DNA from: Aquimarina atlantica
GTDB lineage: Bacteria; Bacteroidota; Bacteroidia; Flavobacteriales; Flavobacteriaceae
DNA length: 64,000 nt
NCBI RefSeq assembly: GCF_000626715.1
Contig: NZ_AQRA01000016.1
Location: 1 to 64,000 of the forward strand
Direction: 5' to 3'
The notes under the pieces are model-generated. The model was given only the letters and a program-made list of their open reading frames with translations. It was not told where the DNA came from and made no database searches. Position 1 is the first letter of the stretch, and every line of letters begins with the position of its first letter. A program made the translations under genes and the position numbers. Positions 38,589 to 47,588 of the stretch are shown here, piece after piece.

Positions 38589-39512
38589 TTATAAAATCAT
38601 TTCAGCATAAGGAAGTATAGTATGGTATCCTTTTTTCTTAAAATACTCCATTTCTGAAGAATTACCGGTAACCAATATAAAATCTCCTCCCCAGCCACCA
38701 AGACTTTTAATACTACCAGGATAATCAGAGAATAAGGTAGACTTTATTGTAGGAGTTTTAATAATTTTAGAAATAATTTCTTCGTGTACATCTAGTAGTG
38801 TATTAAACTCAGCAAGAGTAGAGCAATCTAATATTTTAGACGTAATTTCGTTTATTCCGATTTCAGCATTATCAAAATCTTTTAATGGTAATGCCTGATA
38901 ATGCTTAATAGAAGCTTTGCTATCCTGCTTTTGATTTAAATAAATAAAAAAAATATTTTCTTTAAATGGAGGATCAAAATTAGCCGTTTCTACTGTAGGA
39001 TTACCTTCATTTCGTTTGTATAAAATAGGAGAATCATGCTGAGCACATGCGATATCATACCCACTACCTCCAAAACTTTTTTCGAGTAAAGTAAATGCAT
39101 TTACTTTTGCCCATTGTGCAATGTTATTAATTAAAGTAGAGGAGGATCCAAGTCCCCATTCCTTATGAAACTCTAATCTACTTTCTATACGATATCCTTT
39201 CCCAGAAGAAAGAAAATTAGGATTTAATTCTTTTGCGACGTTAAGAATATCAATAAGAATAGTAGCAATATTATTTTCTTCACTAGTATCTTGGGTTTGT
39301 TTAAAAGTATTGTCTTCTAGAGTTAGATTAGTCTCGAACCAACAATGTCCTTCTTCATCAAAGCTTTTCCATATAATTTGAGAAGAATCATCTTCTTCAA
39401 TTAATAACCATTGCCCCTTTTTGGTAGGTAACGCTAGAGCGCATGCTCCATCTAATACCAAATATTCTGCTGTAAGCAATAATTTGCCATGACTATAAAA
39501 GGATTTTTTCAT
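38589..39512 (-). CDS. GYDIA-type GHMP kinase
   Basis: A 307-aa GHMP-superfamily kinase. The N-terminus YSHGKLLLTAEYLVLDGACA is the mevalonate/phosphomevalonate kinase-type substrate segment. The ATP loop is EWGLGSSSTLINNIA, and GSGYDIACAQHDSPILY gives the family name. The C-terminal SLGGWGGDFILVT is the third GHMP motif. It starts 1 bp from the HMG-CoA reductase stop, so the pair is one transcription unit, and phosphorylation of mevalonate or phosphomevalonate in isoprenoid synthesis is the likely role. The exact substrate is not established by sequence. Confidence 0.88.
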   Translation of the reverse strand: MKKSFYSHGKLLLTAEYLVLDGACALALPTKKGQWLLIEEDDSSQIIWKSFDEEGHCWFETNLTLEDNTFKQTQDTSEENNIATILIDILNVAKELNPNFLSSGKGYRIESRLEFHKEWGLGSSSTLINNIAQWAKVNAFTLLEKSFGGSGYDIACAQHDSPILYKRNEGNPTVETANFDPPFKENIFFIYLNQKQDSKASIKHYQALPLKDFDNAEIGINEITSKILDCSTLAEFNTLLDVHEEIISKIIKTPTIKSTLFSDYPGSIKSLGGWGGDFILVTGNSSEMEYFKKKGYHTILPYAEMIL

Positions 39513-39513
39513 T

Positions 39514-40830
39514 TTAAGCCCTCAATTTTTCAATCTGTGTTACTACTTCACTATGGGTAACCGCATTTGTTTCAAAATATTTTATAAGTTGTTTTTTTTC
39601 GTTTTCTGTAGCTTTAAATTGATTTAAGATATTCATCAAATGCATTTTCATATGCCCTTGTTGAATTCCCGTAGTGATCAGTGAGTTTATGGCCGCAAAA
39701 TTTTGGGCGAGTCCTGCAACAGCTGTTATTTCCATAAGTTTTTTGGCATTAGGTTTTTCGAGAAGCTGCAATGCGAATTTTACTAAAGGGTGAAGAGAAG
39801 TTAAACCGCCAACAGTACCTAGTGCAAGAGGTAATTTGATAGAGAAAGTTAACATCTCATTTTGTATTTCGGCATGAGTAAGGCTTGTATATTTACCATC
39901 TCTCGACGCATAAGCATGTGCTCCTGCTTCTATCGCTCTAAAATCATTTCCTGTAGCTAATACTACTGCATCAATACCATTCATAATCCCTTTATTATGT
40001 GTTACTGCACGGTAAGGTTCAACCTCGGCAATGCGTACCGCTCTCACAAATTTGTTGGCATATTGCAGAGGAGAAAGTGATGGGCTGCTGGGTAGATCCT
40101 TGATATTACAAGATACAGAAGCTTTTACCAAACACTGTGGGACATAATTAGAGAGAATACTCATAACAATCTCAATATCTTTTTCTGTGGCAGAAAAATC
40201 ATGGTGTTCTTTTGCCTCTGTAGTCATTGTTTTTGCAAACTGCTCCAGGCAGGAGTTAATAAAATTAGCTCCCATAGCATCTACAGTCTCAAAAGTGCAA
40301 TGCAATTGATAGTAGTCATCAATTTCTGAGGTTTTATCCCGCAGTTCTATGTCAATTACACCACCACCTCGTTTTTCCATATTTTTGGTCATATGGGACA
40401 CAGAAGCTAATAACTTAGGTTTAATTATAGAGAAAAATTGTTGTAGTTTTTCAGGTTTTCCGTTATATGTAAAATGAACCTGTCCAACTTTTATAGTTGA
40501 TAATACTTCGGCTTTAAAACCGCCACGGGTTTGCCAAAATTTAGCGGCTTTACTTGCCGCTGCAACCACAGAACTTTCTTCAATAGCCATGGGCAGGGTG
40601 TAGCGCTTATTATTAATAAGAAAATTTGGTGCTACCGAAAAAGGCAGGTAATAATTAGAAATAGTGTTTTCGGTGAATTCATCATGAAGCTGTTGAAGCC
40701 CGTCATCAGAATTCCAATAGGTTACTAAAGTATCTACTGCATTTTGATCATCATTAAAATGGTGTTTTGCCAACCATTTGATTTTATCAGCTTTAGAGAG
40801 TTTAGAAAACCCAGAAACTACAGGTGTCAT
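39514..40830 (-). CDS. mvaA: Hydroxymethylglutaryl-CoA reductase, class II
   Basis: About 438 aa from the ATG at 40830; a TTG 27 bp upstream would fall inside the predicted promoter, so the ATG start is chosen. Class II motifs seen are SVVAAASKAAKFWQTRGGF, VDAMGANFINSCLEQF, the catalytic loop VTHNKGIMNGIDAVVLATGN, GAHAYASRDGKYTSLT and LALGTVGGLTSLHPLVKFAL. The enzyme reduces HMG-CoA to mevalonate. In class II enzymes the direction and cofactor vary, but pairing with the GHMP kinase gene argues for biosynthesis. It is the first gene of the unit. Confidence 0.93.
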   Translation of the reverse strand: MTPVVSGFSKLSKADKIKWLAKHHFNDDQNAVDTLVTYWNSDDGLQQLHDEFTENTISNYYLPFSVAPNFLINNKRYTLPMAIEESSVVAAASKAAKFWQTRGGFKAEVLSTIKVGQVHFTYNGKPEKLQQFFSIIKPKLLASVSHMTKNMEKRGGGVIDIELRDKTSEIDDYYQLHCTFETVDAMGANFINSCLEQFAKTMTTEAKEHHDFSATEKDIEIVMSILSNYVPQCLVKASVSCNIKDLPSSPSLSPLQYANKFVRAVRIAEVEPYRAVTHNKGIMNGIDAVVLATGNDFRAIEAGAHAYASRDGKYTSLTHAEIQNEMLTFSIKLPLALGTVGGLTSLHPLVKFALQLLEKPNAKKLMEITAVAGLAQNFAAINSLITTGIQQGHMKMHLMNILNQFKATENEKKQLIKYFETNAVTHSEVVTQIEKLRA

Positions 40831-40854
40831 TATGTTTGTTATTATTAGTGGCTT

Positions 40855-40862
40855 CAAATATA
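40855..40862 (-). promoter_or_regulatory. Probable -7 element of the HMG-CoA reductase promoter
   Basis: TATATTTG on the minus strand matches TAnnTTTG. Transcription from it would start near 40848, 18 nt before the ATG at 40830, which supports that start over the upstream TTG at 40857. No TTG was found at the ideal -33 distance. Confidence 0.45.
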
Positions 40863-41212
40863 CTATTCTGTTTTGTCATACGCATAGCTAAATGATTTTA
40901 GATATATCGAAAACATTATTCTTGATAAACTGGTATAGATATGAATTGAGAAATAGAAGTTTTTTAATAGTACTATTTTATGCAATAAATTGTTATAAAT
41001 GATTGTTTTATGAATTTTAAGTTGATTAATAATTGTGCAGAATATGGTTTGAGAATAGTAAAATGAGCACGCAAAATTCTAGGTGTTATTGATAATATGC
41101 TAAAAAAAACACCTATGATTTTATGATTTTATTGTATTTAACAGCAATTGTTGTATTTTTCACGGATTTTTTAGTATTCTTGGCGTCAGCAATTTTTAAA
41201 AATTATATCATA
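40863..41212. other. Intergenic region between divergent mevalonate and peptidase genes
   Basis: About 350 bp of AT-rich sequence with no gene recognised. An in-frame ATG at 41123 could extend the peptidase gene by 30 hydrophobic residues but is judged not to be the start. A loose TATGGTTTG around 41044 resembles a promoter -7 box with one extra base. Confidence 0.5.
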
Positions 41213-43384
41213 ATGAAAATTACAAAATTGTTTTTTACAATTACGATTTTTATAAGTCTTGTAACATCTGCACAAGACAAAGCTTTTACTCTACAGGAAA
41301 TCTGGGGAGGAACTTTTAGAACTCAAGGGTTGCAATCATTACACTCTATGAAAAATGGGACTGAATATTCGGTTATAGAAAGGGATGCAGCTTCTGGAGC
41401 AATTAATATTGAAGCCTATTCATATGAAACAGGTGAGAAAGTAAGAACTTTAATAAGTACTGCTTCTATTGATGATTTATCTACGTTTCAAGGATATTCT
41501 TTTAGTAAAGATGAAAATAGAGTTTTACTTTCTAGTGAGCTAGAACAGATATATCGTCGTTCTTCAAAAGGGATTTATCATATTTATGACGTTCCTTCTA
41601 AAGGTATTTTTAAAGTTAGCGATAAAAAAATACAATCCCCTATGTTATCACCTGATGGAAATAAGATAGCATACGTTCTGGATAATAATATTTATATGTT
41701 AAATTTTGTAACCGGTAAGGAGGTACAATTAACTGATGATGGTAAGAAAAATGAAATTATCAATGGGATTACAGATTGGGTGTACGAAGAAGAGTTCTCA
41801 TTTGTTAGAGCCTTTGATTGGAGCGCCGATAGTAACAAGATTGCCTTTTTACGATTTGATGAAAGAGAGGTGCCAGAATTTTCTATGGATGTATATGGTA
41901 AAGATTTATATCAAAAACAAGAAGTATTTAAATATCCTAAAGCAGGAGAGAAAAATGCAAAAGTCTCCTTGTTTGTTGCAGATATTAATGCAATGACTTC
42001 GGATCAGATTAAACTAGGCGATTATAAAGATTTTTATATCCCTAGAATAAAATGGACTGCAAATCCAGATATTTTGAGTGTACAGGTAATGAACAGGCAT
42101 CAAAATAATCTGGATTTAATTTTTGTAGATGCTAAGACCAAGGCGGCAAAAGTTGTACTTAATGAAAAAGATGATGCTTATATAGATATTACAGACAATC
42201 TTACATTCTTAGAGGATAATAGTTTTATATGGACAAGCGAAAAAGATGGATATAATCATATATATCATCATGCGGCAACTGGTGAGTTAATCAATCAGGT
42301 AACCAAAGGCCTCTGGGAAGTAACCAGTTATTATGGTTATAATAAAAAGAATAAAACCATATACTATCAAAGTGTAGAGAATGGGAGTATCAATAGAGAT
42401 ATTTATAGTGTGACCTTGGATGGAAAAGACAAAAAACGATTAAGCCAAAAAGAGGGAACTAATGATGCAGACTTTAGCGCAGATTTCAGTTTATATATTA
42501 ATTATTTTTCTAACGCAACTACTCCTTATGAATATACCCTAAATGATGGCAAGACAGGAAAAGTTGTTCGTGAAATCAAAAACAACAAAGGATTACTAGA
42601 AAAACTGGCAAAATATGACGTAAGACCAAAGGAGTTTTCTACAATAGAAATTAATGGAGAACAATTAAATACCTGGATGATTAAACCCAAAGATTTTGAT
42701 CCAAAAAAGAAATACCCACTGTTTATGTATCAATATTCTGGACCAGGATCTCAATCGGTAACAAATTCATGGAACAGAGCAAATGATTATTGGTATATGA
42801 TGTTGGCGCAACAAGGGTATATAGTTGTATGTGTTGATGGTAAAGGAACTGGCCTAAAAGGAGCCAAGTTTAAAAAAGCTACTCAAAATGACTTAGGAAA
42901 TCTAGAGGTTCAGGATCAGATTGCCGCAGCTAAATATTTTGGAGGGTTAGAGTATATTGATGCATCCCGCATTGGGATTTGGGGATGGAGTTACGGAGGT
43001 TTTATGTCTAGTAATTGCTTATTTAAAGCTCCGGATACCTTTAAAATGGCAATTGCCGTAGCACCGGTTACAAGTTGGAGATTTTATGATACCATTTATA
43101 CGGAACGATATTTGATGACTCCTCAGGAAAATGCGAAAGGATATGATGATAATTCGCCTATTAATTTTGTGAATGGATTGAAAGGAAAATTCTTATTAGT
43201 ACATGGTAGTGCAGATGATAATGTACATGTTCAAAATACAATGCAATTGGTTGAAGCATTGATACAAGCAAATAAAGATTTTGATTGGGCAATTTATCCC
43301 GATAAAAACCATGGAATTTACGGTGGTAATACTAGATTACATTTATTCAATAAGATGACTAACTTCATTAAAAACAACTTATAA
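41213..43384 (+). CDS. S9 family dipeptidyl-peptidase IV-like enzyme
   Basis: About 723 aa from the ATG at 41213, chosen because KITKLFFTITIFISLVTSAQ follows as a signal peptide. The N-terminal two thirds is a beta-propeller of the DPP IV_N type, including WVYEEEFSFVRAFDWSADSN with the Glu-Glu pair that anchors the substrate N-terminus in DPP IV. The C-terminal alpha/beta hydrolase has the nucleophile S593 in GIWGWSYGGFMSS, D668 in VHGSADDNVH and H700 in PDKNHGIYGG. It would cleave dipeptides, often X-Pro, from peptides in the periplasm or at the surface. It lies 17 bp before two POT transporters that import di/tripeptides. Confidence 0.93.
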   Translation: MKITKLFFTITIFISLVTSAQDKAFTLQEIWGGTFRTQGLQSLHSMKNGTEYSVIERDAASGAINIEAYSYETGEKVRTLISTASIDDLSTFQGYSFSKDENRVLLSSELEQIYRRSSKGIYHIYDVPSKGIFKVSDKKIQSPMLSPDGNKIAYVLDNNIYMLNFVTGKEVQLTDDGKKNEIINGITDWVYEEEFSFVRAFDWSADSNKIAFLRFDEREVPEFSMDVYGKDLYQKQEVFKYPKAGEKNAKVSLFVADINAMTSDQIKLGDYKDFYIPRIKWTANPDILSVQVMNRHQNNLDLIFVDAKTKAAKVVLNEKDDAYIDITDNLTFLEDNSFIWTSEKDGYNHIYHHAATGELINQVTKGLWEVTSYYGYNKKNKTIYYQSVENGSINRDIYSVTLDGKDKKRLSQKEGTNDADFSADFSLYINYFSNATTPYEYTLNDGKTGKVVREIKNNKGLLEKLAKYDVRPKEFSTIEINGEQLNTWMIKPKDFDPKKKYPLFMYQYSGPGSQSVTNSWNRANDYWYMMLAQQGYIVVCVDGKGTGLKGAKFKKATQNDLGNLEVQDQIAAAKYFGGLEYIDASRIGIWGWSYGGFMSSNCLFKAPDTFKMAIAVAPVTSWRFYDTIYTERYLMTPQENAKGYDDNSPINFVNGLKGKFLLVHGSADDNVHVQNTMQLVEALIQANKDFDWAIYPDKNHGIYGGNTRLHLFNKMTNFIKNNL

Positions 43385-43401
43385 TTAATTAAACAAACGT
43401 A

Positions 43402-44793
43402 ATGGCAAATACAGTTAAAGCAGCTCATCAGAAAGAGCTTTTTGGGCATCCGGTGGGATTATACATTTTATTTTTTACAGAAATGTGGGAACGTTTTTCA
43501 TACTATGGTATGAGAGCAATTTTTGTGTTATATCTAACAGCTAAAACCGTAGATGAAAATGCAGGTTTAGGCTGGTCATCTGGAGAAGCTTTAGCATTAT
43601 ATGGATGGTATACAATGTTGGTTTATGTAGCATCAATTCCTGGGGGATGGATTGCAGATAAATTTTTGGGGCAAAAAAAATCAGTCTTAGTCGGAGGGAT
43701 TTTACTGGTTGCCGGACATAGTATTTTGGCTGTAGAAGAAATGTGGGCGTGGTATTCTGGTCTTGGACTAATTATAGCAGGAGTAGGAATGCTAAAACCT
43801 AATATTTCAACTATGGTTGGTGGTTTGTATAAACAAGGAGATATTCGAAGAGATAAAGGATTTACTATTTTTTATATAGGCATTAACCTGGGGGCATTCT
43901 TATCTAGTTTGATTGTAGGTTATGTAGGAGAAGTTCATGGATGGCATTATGGTTTTGGTCTTGCCGGAATAGGAATGGCATTAGGATTGTTACAATATTT
44001 GTTGGGTCAAAAATACCTTGCCAATGTAGGTAACTTTTTAGGAACTTCTGAAAAAGTAGAGGATAAAGAGGCGATGAAAAAACCACTAACCAAAATTGAA
44101 AAAGATAGAATAGTAGTTCTTCTTATTTCTTTTTTATTGGTAATTGTGTTTTGGGGAGCATTTGAGCAAGCTGGAGGATTAATGAATATTTATGCCAAAG
44201 AAAAGACAAATAGAATGTTAATGGGATGGGAAGTACCTGCTTCATGGTTTCAATCTCTAAATGCAATGTTTATCATTTTCCTCGGGACTTCTGTAGCATG
44301 GTATTGGGCCAATAGAAAGCTAAAAGGAAAGGTTTCAAGTTCTTTATTCAAAATGATTATTGGACTTATTATTATGGGAACCGGATTCTTTTTCATGACA
44401 GCTGCGTCTATGGAGTTTAACTCTAATGGATCTTCTGCAATGTATTGGTTAGTATTAGCATATTTGTTTCATACAATTGGTGAGCTATGTATATCGCCTG
44501 TGGCACTATCGTTTATTACAAAATTAGCTCCGGTTAAATATGGAGCTTTAATGATGGGAGTATATTTTGCTATGACAGGTTTAGGAAATAAACTTGCTGG
44601 ATTATTAGGAGAATCTGCAGAAAACCTTGGTGAGTTTACCATCTTTACCGGGATTGCCGTTTTTTGTGTAATCTTTGGATTACTTGTTATGATTTTTAGA
44701 AAAAAATTAGAAGTTCTTACACATGGTGTAGAAGATAAAGAAGGAACTTTACATGAAGAGGCCGAAGGTTTTGAACTAGCAGATAACTCATAA
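43402..44793 (+). CDS. POT-family proton-coupled peptide transporter (first copy)
   Basis: A 463-aa membrane protein of the PTR2/POT family. The N-terminal motif FFTEMWERFSYYGMRAIFVL (ExxERFxYY) marks proton coupling and peptide binding. GGWIADKFLGQKKSVLVGG follows TM2-3, and the C-terminal half has FHTIGELCISPVALSFITKL. About 12 membrane segments are visible. It imports di- and tripeptides, plausibly the products of the upstream DPP IV-like peptidase. It is 17 bp after that gene and 9 bp before a second POT gene, so it is a co-transcribed pair. Confidence 0.93.
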   Translation: MANTVKAAHQKELFGHPVGLYILFFTEMWERFSYYGMRAIFVLYLTAKTVDENAGLGWSSGEALALYGWYTMLVYVASIPGGWIADKFLGQKKSVLVGGILLVAGHSILAVEEMWAWYSGLGLIIAGVGMLKPNISTMVGGLYKQGDIRRDKGFTIFYIGINLGAFLSSLIVGYVGEVHGWHYGFGLAGIGMALGLLQYLLGQKYLANVGNFLGTSEKVEDKEAMKKPLTKIEKDRIVVLLISFLLVIVFWGAFEQAGGLMNIYAKEKTNRMLMGWEVPASWFQSLNAMFIIFLGTSVAWYWANRKLKGKVSSSLFKMIIGLIIMGTGFFFMTAASMEFNSNGSSAMYWLVLAYLFHTIGELCISPVALSFITKLAPVKYGALMMGVYFAMTGLGNKLAGLLGESAENLGEFTIFTGIAVFCVIFGLLVMIFRKKLEVLTHGVEDKEGTLHEEAEGFELADNS

Positions 44794-44802
44794 AATAATA
44801 TC

Positions 44803-46353
44803 ATGACGGTTCAAGACGATTCAAATGACTTTAGTTTATTAGGTCATAAACCCGCGTTATATGTGTTATTTTTTACAGAAATGTGGGAACGCTTTTCGTA
44901 CTACGGAATGCGCGCAATTTTTGTGCTATTTTTAACTTCTACTTTTGCAGAAGGTGGTTGGGAATGGTCTAATGAAAGAGCATTAGCACTTTTAGGAACA
45001 TACACATCTTTAGTATATGTAACCCCTGTTATAGGAGGGTGGATTGCCGATAAATTTACAGGATATCAAAAGGCAGTAGCTCTGGGTGCTCTGGTTATGA
45101 CTTTGGGCCATGGTGCTATGGCATTAGAAACAGAGACTACATTGTATATTGGTGTTGGCCTTTTGATCATTGGTAATGGTTTATTTAAGCCAAATATTAC
45201 GTCAATTGTTAGTGGTCTGTATGAGAAATTTCCAGAAAGAAAAGATGGAGCTTTTACCATATTCTATATGGGTGTAAACTCAGGTGGATTTATAGGTGTT
45301 TTGCTTTGTGGTTTTTTAGGTGAAAACTTGAGCTGGGCATGGGGATTTGGTTTAGCAGGTATTTTTATGCTGCTTGGGATGTTACAATTTTGGTTTGGTA
45401 GGAGTATTTTTGGAGAAGTAGGAGTAGAGCCATCAAAAAAGGTAGATTTATCTGATGCTATTGAAAACAAGACAGAAGAAGTTGAGGAAAAAGTACCCGC
45501 ACATGTCCAAAGAGATCGTTATATTGTTGTAGGGATTCTGGCATTTTTTGTTGTCTTCTTTTGGGCATCTTTTGAGCAGGCCAGTGGATCCATGACTATT
45601 TTTGCAAATAAATTTACACAACGTGTACTAAGTGGTGGATCTGCATCAATATTTAAAATAGTAGATACACTAATAACAATAGTGCCTCTAGGAGTTATTA
45701 CCTGGGTTTTATTGAAATTATTTGCACAAACATTTAAAAAAATCTCATTATCTAATATTGTTTTGGGAATAAGTTTTTTAAGTGTATGGGCAATTGCATT
45801 ATGGAAACTTTCTGTAATTCTTCCTCAAGAAACAACTGAAATTCCTGCATCCTGGTTTTTAATTTTGAACTCTTTATTTATTATTACTCTTGCGCCTTTA
45901 TTTTCTAAAGTGTGGGAAAGTAAGTATAACCCTTCTGCCACTGTGAAATTTGGGTTAGGAATGATATTATTGGGTGTAGGGTTCGGAATGCTAGCATGGG
46001 GCTCTGCATCGATTCCTCAGGGAGCAAAAACGGCATCTGTTAGCCTGGTATGGCTAGTTGTGGCTTATTTGTTGCATACTATGGGAGAATTATGTTTATC
46101 TCCGGTAGGATTATCTTATGTATCTAAATTAGTACCAGCGAAAAAGATAGGATTAATGTTTGGTCTATGGTATTTGGCTATTGCTATTGGTAACAAATTA
46201 GCAGGTTTTGTAGGAAGTTATATCGATGTGATTGTTAATAAATATTCAATGTCGGCTTTCTTTTTGATCTTTACTATTGTTCCGGTAACTGTTGGAGTCA
46301 TATTAATTTTAATTACTTCAAAAATGAAGAAAATGATGCATGGAGTGCATTAA
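44803..46353 (+). CDS. POT-family proton-coupled peptide transporter (second copy)
   Basis: A 516-aa paralogue of the preceding gene. It shares FFTEMWERFSYYGMRAIFVL and GGWIADKFTGYQKAVALG. A longer hydrophilic segment around residues 210-235 (rich in Glu, Lys, Val) and an extra hydrophobic pair around residues 265-345 make it about 50 aa longer. The C-terminal motif LLHTMGELCLSPVGLSYVSK is conserved. The two copies are clearly diverged, so this is not a recent duplication. They may differ in peptide preference or energetics. Confidence 0.92.
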   Translation: MTVQDDSNDFSLLGHKPALYVLFFTEMWERFSYYGMRAIFVLFLTSTFAEGGWEWSNERALALLGTYTSLVYVTPVIGGWIADKFTGYQKAVALGALVMTLGHGAMALETETTLYIGVGLLIIGNGLFKPNITSIVSGLYEKFPERKDGAFTIFYMGVNSGGFIGVLLCGFLGENLSWAWGFGLAGIFMLLGMLQFWFGRSIFGEVGVEPSKKVDLSDAIENKTEEVEEKVPAHVQRDRYIVVGILAFFVVFFWASFEQASGSMTIFANKFTQRVLSGGSASIFKIVDTLITIVPLGVITWVLLKLFAQTFKKISLSNIVLGISFLSVWAIALWKLSVILPQETTEIPASWFLILNSLFIITLAPLFSKVWESKYNPSATVKFGLGMILLGVGFGMLAWGSASIPQGAKTASVSLVWLVVAYLLHTMGELCLSPVGLSYVSKLVPAKKIGLMFGLWYLAIAIGNKLAGFVGSYIDVIVNKYSMSAFFLIFTIVPVTVGVILILITSKMKKMMHGVH

Positions 46354-46449
46354 TATGTAATAAAATATATAACTTTACTTGTTTCCCAAAGGCAAATAAG
46401 TTTTAATAAGGAATGGTTTTTGTTTCCGACTAGTTAAAAAAATGAATTT

Positions 46450-46989
46450 ATGAAAAACCTACTTTTTATTTTTGGATTTCTACTAAGCTGCTACGCCCCG
46501 GCACAAGAAATCAAATGGATGTCTATGAATGATGCTTTAGAGGCTCAGAAGAAAGAACCTAAAAAGATCTTTATGGACGTATATACAGATTGGTGCGGGC
46601 CCTGTAAACTTCTGGATAAAAAAACATTTCATAATAAGGATGTAGTTTCTTATGTGAATAAAAACTATTATGCAGTAAAGTTTAATGCAGAAGGAACAGA
46701 AGAAATAAAATATAATGATTTTACCTATACCAATCCAAATTATAATCCGAATAGGAAAGGTAGAAACAGTCAACATTTTTTTGCAAATGCACTTAAAATA
46801 ACTGGATACCCCAGTATGGTGTTTTTTGATGAAAAAGGAAATCTTATTGCTCCTGTGGTGGGTTATAAAACACCTCAACAGTTAGAGATATATCTTAAGA
46901 TGATCCATAATAACGATTATAAAAAGTTAACCAGTACAGATGCATGGCAGAAATATGAACGATCTTTTGTAAGTACTTTCGAGAACTAA
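46450..46989 (+). CDS. Secreted thioredoxin-like protein (Trx7/DUF255-type)
   Basis: A 179-aa protein with a signal peptide (residues 1-18, CYAPAQE). The thioredoxin fold has the active site DVYTDWCGPCKLLDKKTFHN (CGPC near residues 49-52), NKNYYAVKFNAEG as the next strand, and the cis-Pro loop ITGYPSMVFFDEKGN. It would act on protein disulfides in the periplasm. It follows the transporter pair by about 100 bp and is followed by a strong terminator. A direct tie to peptide uptake is not evident. Confidence 0.88.
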   Translation: MKNLLFIFGFLLSCYAPAQEIKWMSMNDALEAQKKEPKKIFMDVYTDWCGPCKLLDKKTFHNKDVVSYVNKNYYAVKFNAEGTEEIKYNDFTYTNPNYNPNRKGRNSQHFFANALKITGYPSMVFFDEKGNLIAPVVGYKTPQQLEIYLKMIHNNDYKKLTSTDAWQKYERSFVSTFEN

Positions 46990-47007
46990 TACAAATTACT
47001 ATACGTT

Positions 47008-47051
47008 TAAAAGCCTCCATTTGATCATATGATCAAATGGAGGCTTTTTTA
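47008..47051 (+). terminator. Strong intrinsic terminator of the peptidase/transporter/thioredoxin unit
   Basis: AAGCCTCCATTTGATCAT pairs perfectly with ATGATCAAATGGAGGCTT and is followed by a T-run, just 20 bp after the thioredoxin-like gene stop. Confidence 0.92.
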
Positions 47052-47588
47052 TCCTGTGAGTATTTACCCGATAAAAAACCATGTCTTTTTATTTGACTGC
47101 TTATTTTTCTTTTTCGCCTAAACTAAAGACATAATATTTCTCTTATAAGCAACTTCAAATCAGAACTAGTATGATTACAAAAGTAACTTTGTTTGTAGAT
47201 TTGTGTATTTTATCTTGTTTTTTTGTCTTTTTATCGTAAATTGGCCGTAATAACATTCAAATAGAATGTTTTTTTGTTTTTGCGAAAGATTTTTCTTTCA
47301 AATTCAAAAAAATAGAATGATTTTGATATTAAGCTTGTATGTAATTAGCTTTTGTATTCATAGAATTAAGTAAATTCAAAGTGCATTAGTGTTAATCTCA
47401 CCATGAGGATAGTACAATTAATTGAAGATCCATTCGTTAGTTAATAATAAACCTAAATATAATACCCAAATCTGATTCAGGAAATGAAAATAAAAACTAA
47501 TCTGGCTTAATTCGATTTTAATACCTACCTACAAATTGTAATTACCTTTTTTTGATTTTATTCTACTTTTCGAATCGTAAACCTACTT
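47052..47588. other. Long AT-rich intergenic region ahead of the serine hydrolase
   Basis: About 540 bp without a recognisable gene. Two exact TAnnTTTG boxes occur on the plus strand (TAACTTTG 47184-47191, TAGATTTG 47196-47203), neither with a well-placed TTG. A weak hairpin AACATTC-aaata-GAATGTT with a following T-run lies at 47252-47276. Together they could make a short transcript, but this is speculative. Confidence 0.4.

Noticed and set aside
41123..41212. Upstream ATG for the DPP IV-like peptidase
   Set aside because: It would put a second hydrophobic segment before a complete signal peptide that begins at the ATG at 41213.
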